From Antilocapra americana (taxonomy: Eukaryota; Chordata; Mammalia; Artiodactyla; Antilocapridae): DNA of 64,000 nucleotides. The notes beneath the pieces are model-generated. The model was not told the DNA's origin. It ran no database searches and saw nothing but the letters and a program-made list of their open reading frames with translations. A program made the position numbers and the translations under genes. Shown here piece by piece: positions 47,740 through 58,661 of the stretch. Positions within the stretch are counted from its first letter, which is position 1, and the number at the start of each line of letters is the position of its first letter. The DNA is taken from contig ML661885.1 of assembly GCA_007570785.1 (NCBI GenBank), positions 19,068,995 to 19,132,994 on the forward strand, in the 5' to 3' direction.

Positions 47740-48995
47740 CATTGTACTCTACCTAAATACCAGTGGAAAATTTTTCCTCTCCCCTTTCTTGATGTTAGGG
47801 GAGCTGAGCACTGAGCCAAAGTTCCCACACATTCTCTCCTCATCCATATCGACAATAGATGGCAACAGACGGTGCTCTGATTATCACACCAGATTATTCT
47901 TGTTTGAGCTAAGCAAAGAGCCAAACTTTGACCCTACCAGGCAGCAAAACTGTGGAATAAAGCAGGGCTTGGTGTTATCCAGCACCCTGGACATCTGTGC
48001 CAGTATCAGTGAAGGTCAGTGGAGTGGTGAATCTCCACCCTCACTGTTCTCCACCCTGATGTCAGCAGTGAGGATGTACCAAATGGTGTGAGGCTGCACT
48101 ACATGACATCCTGCTTTTGTTGATAGGATAGTATTGGTGGAGATCATAAAGGGCTGAGTTTCTACCCTGTCCACCAGTAACAAGGTAGCACAATGCCATG
48201 CTCTGCCCTTTCAAGGGTAGTGTCAGTAGAACCCAGGGAGCATCTGAACCTCCACTTCCACCCCTACCTCTACTACCACTAAACAGGGTGACTGTTGGCT
48301 AAAACAGGTTAAATTGTGAACCCAGAATCTCACAACATATCCTAGAAGTCCAAAATATAATCCAAAGTCACACACCAATCCAAGAACCAGAATAATCACA
48401 ACTTGAATGATGAAAGATAATCTATAGATGCCAACCCTGAGATAACTCAGCTATTAGAATTATCTGACAAATATTTGGAAAAAGTAATCATCTACTTGCT
48501 GCAGTCCATAGGACTGCAAAAGTTGGATGTGACTTAGCAACAGAACAACAACAATAAATCATCTGCTTGTTTCATGAACAATTATGAACTCTTTTAATAA
48601 CTGAAAAAATAGAAAAAGTCCATGTTGAGATGCATCATGATCAAACTTCTGAAAACTAAAGACGAAGAAAAAATCCTAAATACAGCTAAATAGAAATGAT
48701 CCATTTCCTATACAGAAACAATGGTTTGAATGTCAGCATATTTCTGATCTGAAGCTATGACTTCAGAAGGAAGTGCAATTTGTTTTTCAAGAAAAGAAAT
48801 ATCAACTTCAGATTCTATATATAGCAAAAATATTCTTGAGAAATAAATGCACTCTCAGAGGAAGGAAAACTAAGAGAATTTATCATCAGCCTACTTACCT
48901 TTAAAGAATGGTTATAAGAAGTTCTCCAGAGAAAGGAAAATAAAAACTGCAAACGTTCATTTGTATATCATAGCTGAATCACATATGGATTTAGC
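47740..48995 (+). mobile_element. Ancient L1 (L1M-type), 5'UTR-to-ORF1 or internal region
   Basis: The stretch 48620-48960 (GAAAACTAAAGACGAAGAAA, TTCAGATTCTATATATAGCA, GAGGAAGGAAAACTAAGAGA, ATGGTTATAAGAAGTTCTCC) follows a phrase order common in ancient mammalian L1. The part before it, with repeated 'GCCAGTATCAGTG'-like words near 48000, may be its upstream end. Divergence is high and the left edge is uncertain. Confidence 0.5.
48500..48556 (+). mobile_element. BovA 3' snippet within the old L1
   Basis: TGCTGCAGTCCATAGGACTG to GCAACAGAACAACAACAATA is the last 50 or so bases of a BovA-type SINE, ending in a CAA-like tail. Confidence 0.7.
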
Positions 48996-49089
48996 AGCCT
49001 AACACAGTTCCAATGGTAGTTTTTCAGTGGGATTAATTTTGTTTATGTATGTAAGTACTCAGTTTGTTAGTTGTTCACGTAATAGATAC

Positions 49090-49570
49090 TAGGCAAATGA
49101 TTGTAAGCCTTTGCCAGGCACTAAGCTAGGTAGAGGGAACACAGTGCATGTTAGAATTGCCCATGTTAGAATTTTATACATGCAGAGAACATAAAATTTC
49201 ATGGGATAAAATGGCATTGGACACATAATGAGAAATTTTTAAAATTTTACAATTATTCAAGATCTGATGAAAATGTAGAAGATCAAGGAGATTGTATGTC
49301 AGAGGAGCCTTACTTCATCTAGTGGATTGGGTAGGCAGGGTTTTCTGAGTTGTGATTTAAGATATTTAAAAATGATGGAGATAACAGGATTACTGTTGAT
49401 AGGAGCCAGGAAGGATGCAGGAAGAGCATTCAGAATAAAGGGACACCATGCACCAGGGCCTGAGGTGGAAAGAAAGGTGTTTGAGGGCATTCTAAGAACT
49501 AAAAGAAAACCAGCACAACTGAGATTTTAGTGATTTGCATGGAGAAAAGACATTTTTGAGATAGACGGAG
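49090..49570 (+). mobile_element. Ancient mammalian repeat relic
   Basis: GCCTTTGCCAGGCACTAAGC, GGAAGAGCATTCAGAATAAA, GGGCCTGAGGTGGAAAGAAA and AACCAGCACAACTGAGA follow the order of a well-known old mammalian repeat. The short open stretches inside it are not genes. The family is not certain. Confidence 0.4.
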
Positions 49571-49626
49571 CCTGAAAGTCACACAGTTCATTTTAAATTT
49601 TAAACCATATGTATGATCAACATGAA

Positions 49627-50070
49627 GCTGCAGTTTTTTGTTGTTGTTACTATTTGCTTGTTATTAATTGGGGTATAGTTGCTTTATGACATGTTAGTTT
49701 CTGCTCTACAAGGAAGGGAATCAGCTATGTGCATACATACATACCCTCCCTCTTGGACCTCCCTGTCCCCTACACCCCACCCATCTAGGTCATCAAGGAG
49801 CACCATGCCAATCTCCCTGTGCTGTACAGCAGGCTTCCACTAGCTATCTGCTGGGCACACGGCAGTGCACATGAAGCAGTCCAAATCTCTCAATTCAACC
49901 CCTCCCCACCTGGGTCCACATGTCCACTCTTTGCATCTATATCTCTATTCCTGCCCTGAAAATAGATTCATCGGTACCATTTTTCTAGATTTCCACTAGA
50001 GTCTGTCATACAGAGTGAAATAAGTCAGGAAGAGAAAAACAAATATCACATATTATGCAGCAGTGTTTTG
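49627..50070 (-). mobile_element. Old L1 3' end with 5' inversion
   Basis: 49641-49995 is antisense L1 3'UTR beginning with a T-rich tail. 49998-50056 is plus-strand sequence (GAGTCTGTCATACAGAGTGA to TATCACATATTAT) that in L1 lies just upstream of the TCTAGAAAAATGG segment at the inner edge. Flanking repeats of 14 bp at 49627-49640 and 50057-50070 match at 12 positions. The arrangement repeats, on a small and older scale, that at 19.5 kb. Confidence 0.75.
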
Positions 50071-50462
50071 AAGGCAAAAGCATTATGATCAAACCATTGG
50101 TTCCTGTTAGTGCTTTTCAAAACCTCTTCTTTCTTTCAGGAAACACAGGTGGATGACAGGGGTGATTCTTAGTTCCTAGTGATTCCCAAGGATAGCAGTT
50201 ATCATCAGTTTCCTCTCTTTGCCACAGGGGCAGCTACTGACAACAAATATTCCAAGTGACTTCTATCTTCCTTATCAATTTATTACCCATTTTCTGGAGA
50301 ACATTTCAATCAATCATTACTTTTTCAACACCTTATCTACAGAACTTTTTCCAGTATGCTTCTAATTTTCATAGTTAAATGAAATCAATAAAGTTATACT
50401 TAGAATAACCCTTGACACATAACTGCAAGGAAATATATTAATTTAAGGTAGTACCTAAAGTT
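50071..50462. other. Unique sequence
   Basis: No gene or recognised repeat is visible. Confidence 0.5.
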
Positions 50463-50691
50463 TGGGCTTCCCAGGTGGCAATAGTGGTAAAGACCCCACT
50501 TGCCAATGCAGGAGACCTAAGAGACACAGGGTTCAATCTCTGGGTTGGAAAGATCCCCTATAGGAGGGCATGGCAATCCACTGTAGTATTCTTGCCTGGA
50601 GAATCCCCATGGACAGAGCAGCCTGGCAGGCCACACTCTATAGGACCACAAAGAGTTGGACCTGACTGAAGGGACTTAGCATGCATGCACA
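50463..50691 (+). mobile_element. Bov-tA SINE (complete)
   Basis: It runs from TGGGCTTCCCAGGTGGCAAT through a B-box-like GGTTCAATCTC to ACTTAGCATGCATGCACACA. Confidence 0.9.
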
Positions 50692-51024
50692 CAACTATGG
50701 TTTACACAAATTTTTTTTAAAATCTATCTAAGATGTCCTAGGGAAGCAAGCTTGAATCACACTATTTTCTGATTATAGTCATGTTTCCATCAGCTCCATA
50801 CCTACAGATAGCCCTGTCTGGAGAGTAAGAGCAGAAATGTATTTGCTTTCTGAGCTCAAATTGATTGTTATGTATTCTAACCTTTTCAAGTGGTTGCAAT
50901 GGAAATTTCTCTAGTACTATTTTAATTTATTTAATATGCCTAAAGTTTATATTTATGTATATCTCCTGATGCTACTTCTCCTCATCTATCGGTAAAAGGC
51001 TCATGAATACTTATGTAAACTGGG
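50692..51024. other. Unique sequence
   Basis: Nothing supportable is seen. Confidence 0.5.
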
Positions 51025-51425
51025 ATTTATGTGGAAAATTCTTAAAGAGATGGAAATGCCAGACACTCAACCTGTCTCCTGAGACACCTGTGTGCAGGTC
51101 AAGAAACAACAGTTAGAACTGGACATGGAAAAACAGACTGGTTCCAAATCAGGAAAGGAGTACGTCAAGACTGAATATTGTCACCTTGCTTATTTAACTT
51201 ATATGCAGAGTACATCATGAGAAACGCTGGGCTGGATGAAGTGCAAGCTGGAATCAACATTGCTGGGAGAAATATCAAAACCTCAGATATGCCGATGACA
51301 CCACCCTTATGGCAGAAAGCAAAGAAGAACTAAAGAGCCTCTTGATGCAAGTAAAAGAGGAGAGTGAAAACGTTGGCTTAAAACTCAATGTTCAGAAAAC
51401 TATAATCATGCCATCTGGTCCCATC
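51025..51425 (+). mobile_element. BovB internal RT fragment, plus strand
   Basis: Decayed ORF2 reverse transcriptase sequence includes the region around TTATGCAGAGTACATCATGA and the catalytic motif region (ATATGCCGATGACACC, coding YADD in the normal frame except for the change at its first codons), then AESKEELKSLLMQVKEESEN and NVQKTIIMPSGPI. It stops abruptly where the opposite-strand BovB begins. Confidence 0.88.
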
Positions 51426-52212
51426 AGTTCAGTTCAGTTCAGTCGCTCAGTTGTGTCTGACTTATTGAGACACCATGAATCACAGCACATCAGGCTTCCC
51501 TGTCCATCACCAACTCCCGGAGTTTACCCAAACTCATGTCCATTGAATCGGTGATGCCATCCAACCTTCTCATCCTCTGTCGTCCCCTTCTCTTCCTGCC
51601 CTCAATCTTTCCCAGCATCAGGGTCTTTTCAAATGAGTCAGCTGTTAGTATCAGATGGCTGAAGTATTGGAGTTTCAGTTTCAACATCAGCCCTTCCAAT
51701 GAACACCCAGGACTGATCTCTTTTAGGATGGACTGGTTGGGTCTCCTTGCAGTCCAAGGGACTCTCAAGAGTCTTCTCCAACATCACAGTTCAAAAGCAT
51801 CAATTCTTTGGCACTCAGCTTTCTTCACCGTCCAACTCTCACATCCATACATGACCACTGGAAAAACCATTGCCTTGACTAGACGGACCTTTGCTGGCAA
51901 AGTAATGTCTCTGCTTTTAAATATGCTGTCTAGGTTGGTCATAACTTTCTTTCTAAGGAGTAAGCATCTTTTAATTTCATTGCTGCAATTACCATCTGCA
52001 GTGATTTTGGAGCCCCCAAAACTAAAGTCAGCTACTGTTTCCACTGTTTCCCCATCTATTTCCCATGAAGTGATGGGACTGGATGCCATGACCTTAGTTT
52101 TCTGAATGTTGAGCTTTAAGTCAACTTTTTCACTCTCCTCTTTCACTCTCATGAAGAGGCTCTTTAGTTCTTCTTCACTTTCTGCCATAAGGGTTGTGTC
52201 ATCTGCATATCA
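51426..52212 (-). mobile_element. BovB 3' end, minus strand, facing the plus-strand piece
   Basis: The left edge is the TTCAG-repeat 3' terminus. The minus strand then reads back through the ORF2 C-terminus to the catalytic region. Its ORF2 is largely open: 51784-52188 gives 134 codons (AESEEELKSLFMRVKEESEK to KAECQRIDAFEL) and 51490-51768 most of the remainder, with a break between them. It is a fairly young copy, 5'-truncated at the YADD region. It overlaps the plus-strand fragment in BovB coordinates by about 130 bases. Confidence 0.9.
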
Positions 52213-52486
52213 TGTCCCTACTCACCACAATTAAAAAGGAGAAGCTAGTTGCTGGCACCTTTTCCTTTGTGGATATTCTGCCCTTTTCATATCTTAATCT
52301 CATTCTCACTGACCCAAATTCTTTTCCTTTCAGGATCCCATCACAGCTGTACTCATATACTTGCATAAAATATTTTTCCCTCTCCTAGCCAATATCATGG
52401 CCTCTATGTTTTTATATTTGACTTGACAACCAAATTCTGACCTGATGGTTTTATTTGTCTGTACCAACTGTGGCATAAGAGTGGTA
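52213..52486. other. Unique sequence
   Basis: Nothing supportable is seen in these 270 bases. Confidence 0.45.
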
Positions 52487-52685
52487 TAAAAATCTGCTTG
52501 CCAGTGAAGGAGATGAAAGAGAGAGACGGGGGTTCAATTCCTAGGTTGGGAAGATCCCCTGGAGGAGGAAATGGCCACCCACTCCAGTACCCTTGTCTGG
52601 AAAATTCCATGGACAGAGGAGCCTGGCAGGCTGAAGCCCATGGAGTATCAAAGAGTTGGACATGACTTAACAACTGAGCACATAC
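52487..52685 (+). mobile_element. Bov-tA SINE, head slightly truncated
   Basis: It starts inside the tRNA-derived head (AATCTGCTTGCCAGTGAAGG), keeps a B-box-like GGTTCAATTCC and ends at TTAACAACTGAGCACATACA. Confidence 0.88.
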
Positions 52686-53098
52686 ACATATATTTCTTAA
52701 AATTTGCCCTCTAGATTAAATCGTGTAGGGTTGACGTTTACTTACCCTAGTTATACTGCCAACTCTGAGGAAAAGCACCAGACTCTTCCATTTGAAAATA
52801 AACAAAAAATAATAATGGTGCATTGTTCTGTTAAAGGTAATTTTTATTGAATTATGACTTATTTCTTAACCTAACATCACATTGGTTTTAAAAATTCCAT
52901 ATGCTTCCCTTGATATATTTATTTTATATTATAAAAATATACCAAGGAGGTACTTAAACACTTTCTTTCGGGGGAAATCTTTCAAAAAATACTTATAGAA
53001 GATGCTAAGGAGAGAGTCACTTTTTAGAAATGAGATTTAAAAATAGAGTAATTTTTATACATGATGACTCTATAATAACTTTTAAACTCTTTAATTCA
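52686..53098. other. Unique AT-rich sequence
   Basis: No feature is recognised. Confidence 0.5.
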
Positions 53099-53322
53099 AA
53101 TGCACTTTTTTTTTATTAGTTTTGCCATACAATGACATGATATCACCATGGGTTTACATATGCTCCCCCTCCAGAACCCCCCTCCCTCCTCCCTCCCCCC
53201 GGGAAATCTCGCTGCACCAGCCCCGAGCATCAATCCTGGGCTGGCAATTGATTAGACATATGATAATTAACATGTTTCAATGCCATTCTCCCATATCATC
53301 CCACCCTTTCCAATGCACTTTT
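53099..53322 (-). mobile_element. Very short L1 3' end with perfect 11-bp target duplication
   Basis: About 200 bases of antisense L1 3'UTR (from the T tail to ATATCATCCCACCCTTT) lie between AATGCACTTTT repeats at 53099-53109 and 53312-53322. The next bases are AATG, so the inferred cleavage site TTTT/AA fits the L1 endonuclease preference. The sequence matches the 3'UTR at 19575-19765 closely (roughly 14 differences in 190 bases by eye), so both belong to the same subfamily. Confidence 0.92.
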
Positions 53323-54215
53323 AATGTAAAAATCACTCTGTGATAATATTAAGACTTTTGTTATGTGCTTACAGTGTCAGAAATGTACCAGATATATTAC
53401 TATTTTTCTTTTTTTATCTTAGCATCTCTATGAGATAAATATTTAGCTTCACTTTACGGTGAGCAAATTGGGATTCGAGGAGGCTTAATGGCTTAATTAA
53501 ATTTACATGCTAATAAGTAGAGAAGGTTTGATGGAAACAAGTCTGATTGGAAACCCTGTTCTGGATTCTAGTTCAATATCATGATCTTGGCTATTTTTAA
53601 ATTACAATTAAAAAAAAATCAACACTGAGGCAGAAGTTTCAATGAGAATCAGTATAGCTCTGACAATCACATACTCTGTATTTAAATAACAAAAACCATT
53701 TTTTGAAAACACATAAAGACTATCGCTTTTGTATCTCTAAACAAAACTGGCTATGAGATTTCTTTTTCTAAATTTTGCTTTTAAAAGACTTATATATTCT
53801 TAGTGATAAATATGATCTTCATGGTTATTCCTCAGAATTAGATATTTATTTTCACAGATTCATTGTATGCTTATGAGAGAATATTATAGATTATAAGTCT
53901 AACTACAATTACTCACTACCTATTCATTTTCCAGATTTTGGAAACTATGAGTTATTTATTGCATAATTTTTATTACATAAAATTCCAAATTAGTGAATTT
54001 ATCAGTTTACATAATACTGTCTCTTTGTAGATATTATCCTCCCTACATAGTGATTGAGTGTATATTTAACAGGTCACTATCACATCTGTTGTTGCTACTG
54101 AAGACTTCAGTTCACTCCAACAGAGCTTTGTGAGCAACTTCTATGTGCCAAACCAAAGCAAGGGCTGCTGAATGAAAAACAACACAGTTCCTACCCTCAG
54201 TAAAAGCCTAATTCT
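53323..54215. other. Unique AT-rich sequence with weak old-repeat traces
   Basis: No gene is visible. Words near 54125-54200 (CTTCTATGTGCCAAACCAAA; CAGTTCCTACCCTCAGTAAA) suggest a fragment of an ancient mammalian repeat. Confidence 0.4.
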
Positions 54216-54217
54216 AG

Positions 54218-54422
54218 TACACTGGCTCAGATGGTAAAGAATCTGCCTACAGTGCAGGAGACCTGTGTTCTATCCCTGGGTTGGGAAGATCCCCTGTAGG
54301 AGGGCATGCAATCCACTCCAGTATTCTTGCCTGGAAAATCCCCATGGACAGAGGAGCCTGGAGTGGGTTACAGTCCATGGGGTCACAGAGTCAGACATGA
54401 TTAAGCGACTCAGCATAGCACA
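54218..54422 (+). mobile_element. Bov-tA SINE, last young repeat before the repeat-poor block
   Basis: It runs from a shortened head (ACACTGGCTCAGATGGTAAA) to GACTCAGCATAGCACAGTAC. After it no Bov SINE, BovB or young L1 is visible to the end of the window. Confidence 0.88.
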
Positions 54423-54424
54423 GT

Positions 54425-55839
54425 ACATTGTATAGAGTAGCAATTACAGAAGTTCATTTTTGAATTTCAAAAATGATTAGTTAAGCTCCTAATAATGGAA
54501 ATGGCTAAAATTAGAATTTTCAGATTTTATTATGCAGGAATCTTCAGTTAAGGCCCTTTGTAAAATGAGATTTAGAGGAAATACTGACTCTGCTCTATAC
54601 GTACATCACTGGGTACTCTCTGCCTACAGCCTAATATCTATCGATTTTAACTTATAATCTTCAATGTCTTGCAGTCTAGTATTCCACCACATGATGTTTT
54701 TACTAACTGTTTATAGGCTACTTTATCTGATTCTACTTTGTGAAACACAAAATATGCTGTCAGGGTCATATCCCCAGTTCTTCAGGACTCTGAATTATTC
54801 TGTTATTCTTAAGCATGCTTTCATCTTTATTTATCTTCTGACCGACATCCCAGTTACAATATGGTCAAACTCAATATTAATAGCTAATGGTGTTATCTAG
54901 CTTTTGATAATGATTGTATTTCTGGTTTCAAGGAAATTCTCCACCATGCAAATGAGAAAAATCTAGCCCCATTAAAAAACAAGAAACAGAGATTTATTTC
55001 CTATTGCTAAGTGAAGATTGCAATTACCATTCAAAATAAATGCATGGCAGAGCTCAAGTCACAATGCCAAAATTTTAGAGAGGACTCATTTAGATACATG
55101 ATTGATACTGATTTGTGATGTATGTTGGGAACAATGTTATTCTCAGTGTTATGATTATTAAAATATAAACATACTTTAATTAAAAATCATTTTATTTATT
55201 GATTAATGGGTATCATGAAACTGATCTCTCAAGAAAAATAATAGCATGGTATAGTAGAAAGATGAAGGGATTTGAAGTTTAGTTTCTAAAATGGAGTGAT
55301 AATACTTTACAAATTTACAATAAGGACAAAATAAGAAAGTCATATGAAACACTTTTATAAAATGCAATCATAGTTTTAACTCAGATAACCATCTGGTAAT
55401 TAAGTGTAAAAACAGGACATCAAATTGACTGAACACATTGGAATGATTCTTATGAGAGGAGAAATATCTTAATTATACAAAACAAGTGTTTAGAAGTCCT
55501 ACTTTTAGATAGCTTCTTGACTCCCTAAAATGTCTAAACAGTAGATATGAAACTACCTAGGGTTGAGACATTGGTTTTGCTTTTATATTCCTCAGTTTCT
55601 GCATTTACATTAGCTGTACTAACAAAGAGACAGGCTTATCTGTTTTTTCTAAGTAGACCTATAATAATGTTTAGAGAATATAATGGACAGAATATATCTC
55701 ATACCATGCACATTAATTTCTCATTTAAATGCAATGAAATCAACTATATTTAAGAATGTGAGTAGATCACAGAGGAAGAGAAAGCCTAAACGGCTAATAT
55801 GCTTGACCAACATACTCATATCTGGGATCACATGTCGGG
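54425..55839. other. Unique AT-rich sequence
   Basis: No gene or recognised repeat is visible. Confidence 0.5.
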
Positions 55840-56058
55840 GAGAAAGCGGTCCTTACCATTGAAAAGCTACAAAAGACCTTGTAGTCACTGTATTTGGATG
55901 TCATAGCTAACCAACAGAAACACAAAGTGGAACTTGCTCAGCTAGAACAGCAGATAACACAGCTTGAAAGCGACTTTACAGCTGCCAGGAAACTTTGTAG
56001 TTAGAAGATCAGCTACACCCTTGAGATTGTGAGACATGGGGAAGCAGATATCTGTTAA
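55840..56058 (+). pseudogene. Decayed coiled-coil coding relic, identity unknown
   Basis: In one plus-strand frame the sequence reads GEKAVLTIEKLQKTL, a TAG (55882-55884), then 39 open codons including KHKVELAQLEQQITQLESDF and TAARKLC, a second TAG (56002-56004), then ISYTLEIVRHGEADIC and a stop at 56056. The heptad-like spacing of Leu and Ile and the charged Glu/Lys/Gln composition look like a coiled coil and unlike chance translation of AT-rich DNA. No clear splice sites flank it. It may be a retrocopy piece or a dead exon. It might be related to the coiled-coil exon at 61962, but no sequence similarity links them. Confidence 0.45.
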
Positions 56059-56429
56059 AAAATCACATTGCTATTGATAAGGAGAGGGAACTGTAAACAT
56101 ACTACTTTGTTCATTTTTTCTGAATTACTGAGAAGTATCTATTTTGCCATAAATTTTGTGAATCCATCTTTCTCTTTCTGTTTGTCTCTAAATTCAATAT
56201 ATACCGTAAGTGCTGGTAATAGAAATGCCATCAAGTTTCATTTAGATAGAGATTAAAATGAAATAAAAATGCAGTATTTATTAACTTATGCCTGTAGATG
56301 ACTTGAAGATAAATCTGCCAAAACTGTAAGTGTAAATCCTTCCCTATTTGCTTTGTATTTCAGAGGCAAAGCAAACGACACATTTTGCCTAGTGGGGAAA
56401 ATGACACGTGTCTGACAGGTGAAATTAAC

Positions 56430-56620
56430 ACCATCTATCCAATTCAATTGACTAAGCGCTTATTGTATAGAGAGCTAAATATAGGACTCTGGGCTAGATG
56501 CTGGCAACACACAGATAGGCAAATAGGGCAAAGTCCTGATCGACATGGAGCTTACTTCCTGATGAGAGTTCATTGAGTGGACTACTGTGTGATACACAGG
56601 TTACTATTATGTTCATTAAA
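56430..56620. mobile_element. Ancient mammalian repeat relic
   Basis: GACTAAGCGCTTATTGTATA, GGGCTAGATGCTGGCAACAC and ATGGAGCTTACTTCCTGATG follow the order of the old repeat also suspected at 34.7 kb. Confidence 0.45.
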
Positions 56621-58368
56621 AAGTATGCAAGTTCACTTTTACTTAACTATGCAATTTTTATTATTCATTAAGGGTAGGTTTCCTTTTTTCAAAAATTAGC
56701 ATGAAAATCAATTGTCTGAAATCTAATCAAAAATATGTAATCTCTACATTCCAGGATTTTTCAATTTCTAAATTTTAAGCATATATTCATAAAACATGGA
56801 TAAATGAATTCTACTCCCTACTTCTTTTAAAGCCAGTTTTACTGTATAACTTTTATAATGCAGTATTTTGGGGTTTTTGTTTTTTTAATCCGGATGTTTG
56901 CACAGCCTGCTCAGAATAAGGATATGGAAGAAATGGCCACTGAGAGATCTAGGACTTCGAAATTTCCCATAGAAAACAAACAAAACAATATAATTCTTAC
57001 ATTTGTAACAACTGTTGAAGTGCTTCATTATGTTGAATTATTTAAAGACTATTAGCTATAGTAACACCAAATCATTCTTGCATTGAACTTACAATTTAAC
57101 AGTTGGTGAGGGAAAAGCCATGTAGAACTGAATAGACCTAAACCACACCTTTTACTGATAATAACAGAAGTAAAGGAACAATGAAATACATATCCATAAG
57201 AAGATATCACATACAATTTACTGAGTTTTGTACACCTGAGAAAATGTTAATATAAATAATTGTTATGTTAAAAATAGAGCCAAACATGTCTGCAGGTTTT
57301 AAGCTGTCTAATGTAATTCTACATTCTCAGTGAATAATGTTTAACATTTGAACCAAAAACAGTTTGGCATGAATAATTAAAGGCTTAAGTTAAATACATA
57401 GACAGTCATTTAAATTTAGATCTGCAATAACATTTACTATTATTCTCCAAGGCTTTGACTGCTTGACAGAAACAAAGTACTCTGGGATTAATTTCAAGAA
57501 ATGGTGCCAACTGTGCCGCAATTTGCTGTAATTAAGACATGAAAGAACACTAAATATTCAGATTAAAAGAAGCATGATGGAGCATGATAGAAAGTCAAGG
57601 TGTGGCAGAAAGCCAAAAAAAAAAAAAAAAAAAGACACAGCCAGGAATACCATATTGATGGATATGAGAACAGCACCAGTAAAGGTTGGTGAATTTTCTT
57701 TTAAGGAAGCACACCATTTTAGTCTTAGATTACTTTTTATGCCTTTCTTCACTCAAATTTAAAGTTGAGACCTGATGTGTTAGAAAGATAATAAAATTGA
57801 AAAAGAAAGTGACAAACATCATGTTCTTCTACAGCTAATTAGTTTAAGTGATGTGGAGAAGTCATTAGGAGGGTATCATAATTATCTTTATGGTGAAGGA
57901 ATTTCCCTGTGTGTTACATTAGTGTAGTTTGCTTTAGAGCTAAATGGAAAAACATATAGGTGTTAACTACAAGCGATTAAACACACTTTCTGTGTTCATT
58001 AAATTCTTTACAGTTTAAAGAGAAAGAATTCATTTTGATCTAACAAGTCTCCTTTTTAATTCCCTAAGAATCATGGGAAATATTCTTTAGTCTTGGAACG
58101 TCTATGTATTAACACTTCATTTAGGATAATGGTGGGTGAATCTTCTCTCCAACTGACTTTTTACTTTTTTTTTTTTTCTTTTCTTTTCCTTTTTTGGAAG
58201 TCCCTTTAAGGTTTTGATCCTAGAAAAGAAGTGGATACTTGACCCAGTTGCTAATGAGGGGTTGAATAATCTCTAGTGTCCTATAGCTCAAAATAACAGG
58301 ATGGCAGTGTAAAAAGTCCATCATAAAAGGCAATACGTAAAAAAAAAAAAAAAATAGGACTTTGTAAG

Positions 58369-58661
58369 AAAGTCAGGAGCTGGTCTCCTGAAAGCACACG
58401 AAGCCATCAAAGTCAAAGTGGGTGATGGGGAGGTGCCTGGACAGTGTGGTCAAGAGACTGAAAGAAAATCCAGAATCTACAAGGAGGGAAGCCTTCGCAA
58501 GATCAATCTTCCTCGTCAGAGCAGGTCTGCAGCAGCCACGTGGGGACATGCAGAGTCTGCAAAGAGCAGAGCTTTGTGAGAGAAACCAATGTACCCCAAA
58601 TTGTGAGCTTCACCAGAATGGAAATCTGTTCAGCCTGACAAAAGAGAATTTCCTGTTCCAG
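58369..58661 (+). other. Weak exon-like segment
   Basis: A CAG at 58369-58371 region precedes, and a CAG/GTATATG donor-like site follows at 58661/58662, a GC-richer stretch with an 83-codon open frame from 58422. No polypyrimidine tract precedes it, the translation shows no domain, and the frame reads through the donor. It could equally be conserved non-coding DNA. Confidence 0.2.

Noticed and set aside
51536..52105. 189-codon plus-strand open frame
   Set aside because: It is antisense to the BovB ORF2 C-terminal region on the minus strand.
57558..57762. Small frames on both strands around an A run
   Set aside because: They depend on the poly-Lys or poly-Phe translation of a homopolymer and have no splice context.
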